Shown piece by piece: positions 1 to 6,352 of a stretch of 6,718 nt of DNA. The notes beneath the pieces were generated by a model, which was not told the DNA's origin, did no database searches, and worked only from the letters and a program-made list of their open reading frames with translations. The position numbers were made by a program, and so were the translations under genes. Numbering within the stretch: position 1 is the first letter of the stretch; every line of letters starts with the position of its first letter. This DNA is from an uncultured Beijerinckiaceae bacterium. GTDB taxonomy: Bacteria; Pseudomonadota; Alphaproteobacteria; Rhizobiales; Beijerinckiaceae. Location: contig CALMGA010000023.1 of the NCBI GenBank assembly GCA_937863205.1, forward strand, positions 2,645 to 9,362, given 5' to 3'.

Positions 1-704
1 TCTGCCGCGCGTTGAGCAGGAGATGCCATCGATCGGCGACCTGCACGGCAGCCGGCGCGCCCAGCGCGGCGCCGCGCCCGTACTCGGTCGCGCGCGACGA
101 CTTCCACCTGCGGCTCGCGGCGGAGCCAGGATGATAGCGTCATGGCGGAGCGGTCCGGCAGCAGGTCAACGGGACGATGCCGTTCGAGGTCGACCAGGAT
201 GGTACCGTAGGTCCGGCCCTTGCGCAGCGCCCAGTCGTCGACGCCCACGACATGCGGCCGGCTTCGCCGCGGCAGCGGCACGCCCTGGATCGTGCGCAGC
301 ATGGTGGTGGCGCTCGCCGGCATGGCGAGATGCGACAGCAGTCGGGCGGCGGGCTGGCCACCAAGCGCGAGGCCGGCTCGGGCATGAGCCTCGGCGAGGC
401 GGCGGGTGCGCTGCGTTTAACGGCCGAGCAAACGCGGGAAGCGCTCGGCAAAGGTGCGGCGCGAGCAGCCAGGATGGCCGCAGGAGAAGCGGCGCACCGT
501 CAAATCCAGCCGGACGAGCTTGCCGCTGACCGGCAGGTCGGCAGCCCGTCGCCGGTAGCGCGCGTGCACCGCGGTGCTGACGGTCCGGCAATCAGGGCAG
601 CGGGCGTGGTCGCGCCGACCCTCGGCGCTGACGATGAAGCGATCAGGACCATCGCGCGCGACGCGAAGCAGGCGGCAACCGGGGAGAAGGCAGAGGGGGC
701 TCAT
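1..704 (-). pseudogene. ISL3-family transposase, interrupted and cut by the window edge
   Basis: This is a remnant of a DDE transposase of the ISL3 family, enzymes that cut and paste their own element. The ATG at 704 opens a 95-residue reading frame with the family's N-terminal zinc-binding part: Cys36-x2-Cys39 and Cys75-x4-Cys80, with a DLPVSGKLVRL-type stretch between. A TAA stop at 419-417 follows LLGR, where relatives usually have a tyrosine. The same frame then continues with family-typical sequence (RLAEAHARAGLALGG, then VVGVDDWALRKGRTYG at about 249-202, which holds the first catalytic aspartate). Around 83-89 the reading switches frame: VARDR is followed in another frame by EYGRGAALGAP and VADRWHLLLN, with several residues missing at the join. 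The stop plus the frameshift make it a pseudogene. The C-terminal part with the remaining catalytic residues lies beyond position 1. Family assignment is firm; the exact element is not recognised. Confidence 0.88.
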
Positions 705-801
705 GCCCTGATCTGCGCGCCGGCAACAGCCCAGACCAGAAGGCGACCCTCACCTCACCCGTGCCACCAAACTCGGCGATGAACCACAAAGCGGGGGAGG
801 G

Positions 802-1242
802 TCAGAACCAAAGGAAGGTGCTTTCCACCGCCCAGCGCCGATCGATCACTCCAAAGCCCACCGCATGCGGGTTGCGCCGGATTACCTCCAGGCGGAGCGG
901 ATGGTATGCGGCGGCCGCCGCCTTCGTGTGCCCGGCGTCGTAGCCACCGTCGGCGAACACGCACGCAAATCAGGAGAAGCGTTGGCGGTCCTTGTGCAGC
1001 AGAAGGGCTGCACCGTCGCGGTCCTGCACGATGGTGGAGTCCGCTACCAGCCGGATCGCCAAGCCCAAGATGTCCACCAGGGCGTGGACCTTGCGTCCCT
1101 TCACCTTCTTTCCCTCGTCATGGCCCACGGCATCGGCCGGGTCGGGGGCGGAGATTTGCCCTTTGCCACTTGTGCGGCAGCCCCTTTTTCCGCCGACCCG
1201 ATTGTCTGGTTCTCCATTGCCACGGCGGTGGGCTGACCCCAC
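802..1242 (-). pseudogene. IS5-family transposase fragment, both ends missing
   Basis: This is the middle of an IS5-family DDE transposase. Reading on the minus strand from about 1240, one frame gives QPTAVAMENQTI, matching the usual segment with the first catalytic aspartate; here the residue before N is E rather than D. Somewhere between about 1170 and 1130 the match moves to another frame and gives GHDEGKKVKGRKVHALVD and then IVQDRDGAALLL. A TGA at 972-970, where relatives normally have tryptophan, interrupts that frame. It resumes with VFADGGYDAGHTK, which carries the second catalytic aspartate, and RRWAVESTFLWF, which carries the final glutamate region, and then ends at a TGA at 804-802. 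About 100 N-terminal residues and some 40 C-terminal residues are absent. Some IS5 subgroups make their transposase by programmed frameshifting, so the frame change alone might be natural. The nonsense codon and the missing ends show it is dead. Confidence 0.85.
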
Positions 1243-1261
1243 CGATGCGCATTTCAGCAAG

Positions 1262-1303
1262 AATGTGCCCTCGTTAGCAGAACGATCTTACGGAAGGCAC
1301 ATT
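1262..1303. repeat. Nested inverted repeat just outside the IS5 remnant
   Basis: AATGTGCC at 1262-1269 is the exact reverse complement of GGCACATT at 1296-1303. Inside it, TCGTT at 1271-1275 pairs with AACGA at 1281-1285 around a 5-base loop. Together they could form a two-part stem. No T-run follows, so it is not a standard terminator. It lies near the inferred edge of the IS5 remnant and could be related to an element end or a regulatory site; the sequence does not decide. Confidence 0.3.
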
Positions 1304-1326
1304 TCAACACTTCTCCGTACTTGCAT

Positions 1327-1388
1327 TGCAGATCTTACATCTGCAGTTTACGAACCAAAGTCATCGCTATATTAGATGTAAACGATCT
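1327..1388. promoter_or_regulatory. Overlapping palindromes, possible operator or RNA hairpin
   Basis: TGCAGAT (1327-1333) and ATCTGCA (1339-1345) form a perfect palindrome with 7-base arms and a 5-base spacer, a size typical of a site for a dimeric DNA-binding protein. Overlapping it, AGATCTTACATCT (1330-1342) pairs with AGATGTAA plus GATCT (1374-1381 and 1384-1388), with only two bases unpaired on the right side, around a 31-base AT-rich loop. The same left arm can thus pair in two alternative ways. The site lies about 490 bases before the large sensor gene, whose product ends in a LuxR-type DNA-binding domain. Autoregulation is possible but is inference only. Confidence 0.3.
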
Positions 1389-1569
1389 GATCGGCGCAAT
1401 CGCAGTCCGTGGATCGGCGAAGGTGTGACCCCGGGCGCATTCGACGCAAGTACCTGTATTCTTACCAGAAAGAGGGATGATGGAGGATCACGAGCAGTGC
1501 CGGCCGCGACCCCGCCAGTTTCGCAGCATTGCTATGGATCTGAACGGCTTACAACCGTTACAGGTCGGG

Positions 1570-1908
1570 TCACGTGTTCAATGGCGAGCCACAAATGATA
1601 AGCAGATCGTAGGAATGAGGTTCGGTGGGTCCCAGGCGCAAAGCTTCTGGGTTGATGTCGTCTTGGAGGGCGTGAGGCCGGCTTCGATTCTGATCCCAGC
1701 GCAAGTCCTCGATCAGCAAGCGGACATCGGCCAGGACCGCGACGATCTCCTCATTCGGGCACTCGTCTTTGAGGGCGAAAGCGAAGCAGAAGATGTCTGA
1801 AGCGCGGGCCGCCAAGTCTAGGTCATCCCGCTCGCGTTCGGAATAATTGCCTTTGCCCTTGCGCGGAACTCCAATGGCGAGATCCCATCTGTCGTCCGTT
1901 GTTGGCAT
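1570..1908 (-). CDS. Possible small protein of unknown function, start uncertain
   Basis: I do not recognise this protein. From the ATG at 1908 it would have 112 residues, be soluble and have no signal peptide. The part coded between about 1805 and 1570 looks like real coding sequence: its codons are those the neighbouring large gene prefers (GAC ATC TTC, GTC, CTG, CGC, GAG), and it yields a probable amphipathic helix around EEIVAVLADVRLLIEDL. The start is the weak point. ATG 1908 overlaps the beginning of the large sensor gene on the other strand by 35 bases and has no good ribosome-binding site before it. A later TTG start or a 5'-truncated gene are alternatives. The frame on the opposite strand over the same bases (1477-1800) is also open but uses rarer codons. 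If real, this gene is divergent from the sensor gene and could share a regulatory region with it. Confidence 0.35.
   Translation of the reverse strand: MPTTDDRWDLAIGVPRKGKGNYSERERDDLDLAARASDIFCFAFALKDECPNEEIVAVLADVRLLIEDLRWDQNRSRPHALQDDINPEALRLGPTEPHSYDLLIICGSPLNT
1863..1868 (+). promoter_or_regulatory. Probable ribosome-binding site of the sensor gene
   Basis: GCGGAA lies 5 bases before the ATG at 1874 and is a weak Shine-Dalgarno match. It supports ATG 1874 over the in-frame TTG at 1847. The later start leaves 8 residues before the CheB core motif VVGIGASAGG, which is enough for the fold's first strand to begin. Confidence 0.4.
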
Positions 1909-4900
1909 AGGTGCTTCGGCTGGTGGCTTCGACGCGTGCGCGAAGCTTCTGGACACACTGCCGTCGGATAGCGGCATGAGCCTCATCCTGGTTCAGCATC
2001 TCGATCCGACTCACGAAAGCATGATGGCGGAGTTGCTGACGCGGCACACCAAGATGGCGGTGGTGCAGGCAGCCGACGGAATGCGGCTCGAACGCGACAG
2101 CGTCTATGTCATCCCTCCCGGCAAATACCTCTCGGTCACCGGGACTGGTTTGCTGCGCGTCTCGGAGCCCGAGGCTCCACACGGCTTTCGCTTGCCATTC
2201 GACTTCCTGCTGCACTCGTTGGCGGACGAGTTCGGCGAGTACGCTGCCTGTGTGATTCTGTCGGGAACAGGAGCCGACGGCAGCCTCGGCCTCAGGGCCA
2301 TCAAGGCAAGAGGCGGACTTGTCGTCGCGCAAGACCCTGAAGAAGCCGCTTTCGACGGCATGCCGCGGAGCGCAATCCTCACCGGCGTGGTCGACGTCAT
2401 ACTTCCTCTGACGAGCATTCCCGACCACCTCATCGAATTCCATCGACGAAGGCCTCTCACGCGTGCCGTTGGACCTTTGCAAGGTCAACAACAGACAGAG
2501 GACTGGCTCGCGAAGATCGTTGAACTACTGAGGACCACGACAGCCCATGACTTCCGGCAATACAAGGAAGGCACGCTGCGGCGCCGGATCGAGCGTCGCA
2601 TGTCAATGGTGTCGATCGAGCCCGATGGCATGCAGCGGTACCTCGGGCTTCTTAGAGAAGACAGCAAGGAACTTGAGCGCCTCGCCACTGACCTGTTGAT
2701 CAACGTCACCAGTTTCTTTCGCGATCCTACGGTGTTCGACGTTCTCGCCAGGACAACGATCCCCGATCTAGTTCGTAAACACTCCGTCAATCAGCCGCTG
2801 CGCGTTTGGATCGCCGGCTGCAGCACGGGCGAGGAAACCTACTCGCTGGCTATGCTCTTTCGAGAGGAAATCACCAGGGCGAAGCGAGAGATCAGACTGC
2901 AAATCTTCGCGTCCGACATCGACCCCGACGCCGTCGCGGCGGCCAGGGAAGGACTTTACCCGGACTCCATCGCAGCGGAGGTCTCGAACGACAGGCTCAC
3001 GCGTTTCTTCACGAGGGAAGACCACAGCTACAGGATACTGGCCGAGCTGCGCGCGACGGTGGTATTCGCCGTACACGATGTCTTAGCCGACCCGCCGTTC
3101 TCGCGTATTGACCTGATCTCATGCCGCAATCTCCTGATATACTTGCGCTCGGATGCGCAGCGAAAGGTGATTTCCATTTTCCATTTCGCGTTACGCGAGA
3201 GTGGAATTCTGCTGCTGGGTAGCGCTGAGACTATCGGCGCGCCAAATGGGCTCTTCGAAGTGATATCGAAGGCGGAGCGAATCTATCGGCATATAGGATT
3301 TATGCGGCCCGGAGAGGCGGGCTTTTGGTTCGGCACAAGCGATGGCGTCCGCCAGCCGCTACGCGCCTCTGAAGGCCATCCGCCCTCCAGGCAAGCCGTA
3401 CTTGCCGAGGGTTGCCGTCGCCTGATCCTGGACGCTTACGCGCCAGCCGCGATCCTGATCAACCCGAAGCTCGAGTGGCTGTACTCGCTGGGACCCACTC
3501 ACCGCTACCTGCGCGTCCCACAGGGTTACGCGACCTATGACTTGCTCGCGATGCTGCAGCCATCTCTGCGCATCAAGGTGAAAGCCGCAATTCGGCGAGC
3601 CAATTCGGAAAAGACCTCCATCGTAGTCCCGGGTGGGCGATTGAGCCACGAAGGCAGCTCCGGATCGTTCGTGATCGCCGTCCAGCCCGCCGTGATCGAC
3701 AATGAAGAGCTGCTGCTGGTCTGTTTCAAAGACAATCCCACGCCGGCCGCTGCGCGCGCAGCCGGCAATGCGCCACGTGACGATGCATATGTCGCAGAAC
3801 TCAAGCAGCGGTTGGATGACACTCAAGCCGAGCTTCAAGCCGCGGTGCAGGGCCTCGAAACCTCAAACGAAGAACAAAAGGCCATTAATGAGGAAGCGTT
3901 GTCCGTCAATGAGGAGTTTCAGTCGACAAACGAGGAGCTCCTCACCTCGAAAGAGGAACTGCAGTCGCTTAACGAGGAGTTGACAGCATTGAACGGCCAG
4001 CTTCAGGAGACGCTGGAACGCCAGCGCACTACCTCAAGCGATCTCCAGAACATACTCTACAGCACGAACGTCGCCACCATCTTCCTCGATCTCGACCTCA
4101 AGATCCGTTTCTTCACGCCGGCGACTAAAGCGTTCTTCAACGTCATTCCGGCCGATATCGGACGACCGCTCGCCGACCTCAACTCCATGGCCGCCGCTGC
4201 CGGCCTTCTTACCGATGCCCACATTGTGCTGCAGACATTCGACCCTATTGAGCGGGAGACCCAGGCCGAGAACGGTCTCTGTTATGTTCGTCGAATCCTG
4301 CCCTACCGCGCCCAAGATGGACAGATTGAGGGCGTTGTCATCACATTCGCCGACATCACCGAACGCCGACGCACCGCCGACGCGTTGGAGGCGGCCAGGA
4401 AGGACGCGCAGCAGGCTAGCCTTGCCAAATCCCGCTTCCTTGCGGCCGCGAGCCATGACTTGCGGCAACCCTTGCAGGCTATCGGTCTGATGCAACGTGT
4501 TTTGGCCGGCAAGATCGAGAACGACGAGAAAGAAGGGTCTCTGGCCCTTGTAGCGCGGCTCGACGAGACTGCTGCCGCCATGTCGGGCATGCTCAACACT
4601 ATCCTGGACATCAATCAGCTGGAAGCCGGCACGGTAAGTCCTCAGATCGTGAGCCATCCGATAAACGACATCTTGGGCCGGCTGCGTGACGAGTTCGCCT
4701 ACCATGCTGGGGCGCAGCAGCTTCGCTTCCGTGTCTTGCCGTGTGGTCTGCAGGTCAACAGCGATCCACGCCTTCTTGAGCAGATGGCGCGCAACCTGCT
4801 GTCGAATGCCTTCAAGTACACCAGCCGAGGAAAGGTACTGCTCGGCTGCCGTCGACGCGGCGGGGTGCTGAGCATAGAGATCTGGGACACCGGCATCGGA

Positions 4901-6238
4901 ATCGGTGAGCAGCACCTTCAGGTGATCTTCGACGAGTACTATCAGGTGAACAACGCGGCCCGCGACCGGACGCGCGGACTAGGGCTCGGCTTGGCCATTG
5001 TTCAACGTCTGGCAAGCCTGATGCGGCACCCCGTACATGTTCGTTCGCAGCCTGGAAAAGGCTCTGTGTTTTCGATCGACGTCATGATGCCCCCGGGTGT
5101 GCCGGCAGGGGACGACAAGCCGGGCATTGCGAGCGCAGGTCATGAAACGCCAAAAGCGCCACAAGCGGCAAAGGCCGACGCAGGGACGAGCGGCATCATT
5201 CTGGTCGTTGAGGACGATGCCGATCTACGCGAGCTTCTTGAGATTGTGCTCAGGGAAGAAGGTTTTGTTCCGCTAACGGCGCGCGACGGACCCTCGGCAC
5301 TCGACCTACTCAGTCGTGACGGGTTGGCGCCCAGTCTCGTCCTTACGGATTATAAGCTGCCAAATGGCATGGACGGTCTCCAAGTCGCCACCGAGGTAAG
5401 GAGAAGACTACAACGTCCGTTACCGGTCGTCGTCTTGACCGGGGACGTATCGACGGATGCGCTGCGACGGATCGCGAGCCATGACTGCGTCCAGCTCAAC
5501 AAACCGGTGAAGGCAACCGACGTCATCGAGGCCATCAGGCGCCTGTCACCTGTTTCCGAACGCGGACATGGATTGCGACGTCATAAAGAGGTCTCGGCGC
5601 CTACACTCGACCCTGTAATATTCGTTGTCGACGACGATCGTCACGTCCGCGAGGGGATCCGACGTTTCCTTGAAGCGGAGGGGCACACCGTCGAGGACTT
5701 CGCAACGTGCGAGGCTTTCTTCGAAAGCTATGACCCGGGCCGTGAAGGTTGTCTTCTCGTCGACTTCTACCTTCCGGGAATGACCGGCCTCGATCTGCTG
5801 CGTCGGCTCCGGACTCAACAATGTCAGCTGCCGACGATCCTGATTACCGGCAACAGCGATGTTCAGATGGCAGTGATGGCCATGAAGTCTGGCGCGTCGG
5901 ACTTCATCGAGAAGCCTGTCACCCGTGGCGACCTAGTCGCCAGCATCGAACGCGCTCTCGAACAGGCGCGTGATGCAAGTAAGCTGCACGCTTGGCAGAG
6001 GAGCGCCGCGGATCGTCTCGCATCGCTCACTCCACGTCAGCGTGAAGTCATGGATAAGGTGCTCGCCGGTCATCCAAACAAGAACATCGCAACTGATCTG
6101 AACATCAGCCAGCGGACCGTTGAAAGTCATCGCGCTGCGATCATGAAAAAGACTGGCGCGAAATCCCTTCCGGCTCTTGCGCGCTTGGCGGAACGTTCAA
6201 TTAAGTCTCCGAATAACGCTCACCCGGAGCACGACTGA
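1874..6238 (+). CDS. CheB-CheR-PAS-histidine kinase-receiver-receiver-LuxR fusion sensor
   Basis: This is a soluble 1454-residue signalling protein with no signal peptide or membrane segment. Residues about 8-195 are a CheB methylesterase with its triad: Ser15 in GASAGG, His42 in VQHLDP, Asp135 in GTGADG. The usual CheB receiver is absent. Residues about 208-475 are a CheR methyltransferase with the SAM loop AGCSTGEETYS (from 314) and Cys-Arg-Asn 417-419. A PAS-like domain follows (about 515-630), then a coiled coil (about 640-725), then a second PAS (about 725-835). HisKA carries His861 in SHDLRQPLQ; the ATPase has the N-box Asn974, DTGIGI from 1005 and GLGLGL from 1035. Receiver 1 has phospho-acceptor Asp1159, receiver 2 has Asp1297, and a LuxR-type helix-turn-helix ends the chain (about 1382-1440; LTPRQREV, NISQRTVESHRA). 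The last two domains resemble FixJ. From these families I infer autophosphorylation at His861, transfer to one or both receivers, and phosphorylation-dependent DNA binding. The signal, the methylated substrate and the target genes are unknown. Start ATG 1874; TTG 1847 would add nine residues. The frame is intact. Confidence 0.96.
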   Translation: MARSHLSSVVGIGASAGGFDACAKLLDTLPSDSGMSLILVQHLDPTHESMMAELLTRHTKMAVVQAADGMRLERDSVYVIPPGKYLSVTGTGLLRVSEPEAPHGFRLPFDFLLHSLADEFGEYAACVILSGTGADGSLGLRAIKARGGLVVAQDPEEAAFDGMPRSAILTGVVDVILPLTSIPDHLIEFHRRRPLTRAVGPLQGQQQTEDWLAKIVELLRTTTAHDFRQYKEGTLRRRIERRMSMVSIEPDGMQRYLGLLREDSKELERLATDLLINVTSFFRDPTVFDVLARTTIPDLVRKHSVNQPLRVWIAGCSTGEETYSLAMLFREEITRAKREIRLQIFASDIDPDAVAAAREGLYPDSIAAEVSNDRLTRFFTREDHSYRILAELRATVVFAVHDVLADPPFSRIDLISCRNLLIYLRSDAQRKVISIFHFALRESGILLLGSAETIGAPNGLFEVISKAERIYRHIGFMRPGEAGFWFGTSDGVRQPLRASEGHPPSRQAVLAEGCRRLILDAYAPAAILINPKLEWLYSLGPTHRYLRVPQGYATYDLLAMLQPSLRIKVKAAIRRANSEKTSIVVPGGRLSHEGSSGSFVIAVQPAVIDNEELLLVCFKDNPTPAAARAAGNAPRDDAYVAELKQRLDDTQAELQAAVQGLETSNEEQKAINEEALSVNEEFQSTNEELLTSKEELQSLNEELTALNGQLQETLERQRTTSSDLQNILYSTNVATIFLDLDLKIRFFTPATKAFFNVIPADIGRPLADLNSMAAAAGLLTDAHIVLQTFDPIERETQAENGLCYVRRILPYRAQDGQIEGVVITFADITERRRTADALEAARKDAQQASLAKSRFLAAASHDLRQPLQAIGLMQRVLAGKIENDEKEGSLALVARLDETAAAMSGMLNTILDINQLEAGTVSPQIVSHPINDILGRLRDEFAYHAGAQQLRFRVLPCGLQVNSDPRLLEQMARNLLSNAFKYTSRGKVLLGCRRRGGVLSIEIWDTGIGIGEQHLQVIFDEYYQVNNAARDRTRGLGLGLAIVQRLASLMRHPVHVRSQPGKGSVFSIDVMMPPGVPAGDDKPGIASAGHETPKAPQAAKADAGTSGIILVVEDDADLRELLEIVLREEGFVPLTARDGPSALDLLSRDGLAPSLVLTDYKLPNGMDGLQVATEVRRRLQRPLPVVVLTGDVSTDALRRIASHDCVQLNKPVKATDVIEAIRRLSPVSERGHGLRRHKEVSAPTLDPVIFVVDDDRHVREGIRRFLEAEGHTVEDFATCEAFFESYDPGREGCLLVDFYLPGMTGLDLLRRLRTQQCQLPTILITGNSDVQMAVMAMKSGASDFIEKPVTRGDLVASIERALEQARDASKLHAWQRSAADRLASLTPRQREVMDKVLAGHPNKNIATDLNISQRTVESHRAAIMKKTGAKSLPALARLAERSIKSPNNAHPEHD
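3866..3994 (+). repeat. Coding heptad repeat of the signalling coiled coil
   Basis: Within the sensor protein an N/K-E-E triplet recurs exactly every seven residues, at 665, 672, 679, 686, 693 and 700, with a final Asn-Gly at 707. The DNA is accordingly a degenerate 21-base repeat built on AAC/AAT-GAG-GAG. Such NEEL-type helices join the CheR/PAS part to the PAS/kinase part in CheB/CheR-kinase fusions. They are thought to transmit conformational change between paired subunits, which implies that the protein works as a dimer. Confidence 0.8.
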
Positions 6239-6352
6239 CACCTTCCCGCGCCTGTTTGAACATACCGGGACCCTCGCATCCATCGCCCGAATCTGTGAGG
6301 TATCCCAACCAGCAAACCGACGTTCAGCGAAAGCGCTGCTAATACCACTGCG
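6239..6352. other. Short spacer between sensor gene and IS701 remnant
   Basis: This short stretch has no gene. AGCG-AAAG-CGCT at 6326-6337 is a 4-base stem without a T-run, too weak to call a terminator. The IS701 element's outer end probably lies in or close to the right part of this stretch, perhaps near 6340, but its terminal repeat cannot be confirmed from one end alone. Confidence 0.4.

Larger units (their letters stand above)
1..1242 (-). mobile_element. Composite of two decayed insertion sequences (ISL3-type abutting IS5-type)
   Basis: Two transposase remnants lie head-to-tail on the minus strand. The IS5-type reading stops being recognisable at about 802, shortly after its conserved RRW-x-VE-x-TF motif. 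The ISL3-type coding region starts at 704. The roughly 100 bases between them presumably hold the ISL3 terminal end and leader. No protein fits there, and I could not identify a terminal repeat with certainty because the matching right end lies outside the window. The simplest reading is that the ISL3 element inserted into, or was joined by deletion to, an older IS5 copy. Both transposases are broken, so neither can move by its own enzyme. Confidence 0.7.
1243..1569. other. Spacer without a convincing gene
   Basis: This stretch separates the IS5 remnant from the possible small minus-strand gene. Its first half, to about 1400, is clearly poorer in GC than the rest of the window and contains the inverted repeats listed separately. 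No reading frame here resembles a known protein. A weak TATATT at 1368-1373 has no good -35 partner at normal spacing. A short hairpin, AACGG at 1543-1547 with CCGTT at 1555-1559, lies just past the stop of the minus-strand frame but has no T-tract. Confidence 0.5.

Noticed and set aside
23..782. Long plus-strand open frames across the left end
   Set aside because: Their products are low-complexity, rich in Arg, Ala and Gly, and antisense to the recognisable ISL3 transposase.
1477..1800. Plus-strand frame of 107 codons just before the sensor gene, with AGAGGG directly before its ATG
   Set aside because: The purine-rich stretch is too close to the ATG, the codons include more rare ones (AGG, CAA, TTA), no family is recognisable, and the opposite strand over the same bases has codon choice more like the large gene. 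It is not excluded.
1847..1873. TTG at 1847 as an upstream start for the sensor gene
   Set aside because: It adds nine residues with no domain role. The ATG at 1874 is nearer the CheB core and has a plausible ribosome-binding site.
1823..2491. Open minus-strand frame of 222 codons opposite the CheB part
   Set aside because: It is a shadow of the CheB coding sequence. The catalytic motifs on the plus strand are unambiguous.
3866..3994. The 21-base periodicity as a CRISPR-like or tandem DNA repeat
   Set aside because: It is in frame, degenerate at the DNA level and fully explained by the coding of a heptad coiled coil.
4034..4915. Open minus-strand frame of 293 codons opposite the kinase region
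   Set aside because: It lies wholly inside a well-supported gene with clear PAS and kinase motifs. The long open frame is expected from high GC and codon bias on the coding strand, and its product resembles no family.
6326..6337. AGCG-AAAG-CGCT as a terminator for the sensor gene
   Set aside because: The stem is only four base pairs and no T-run follows.
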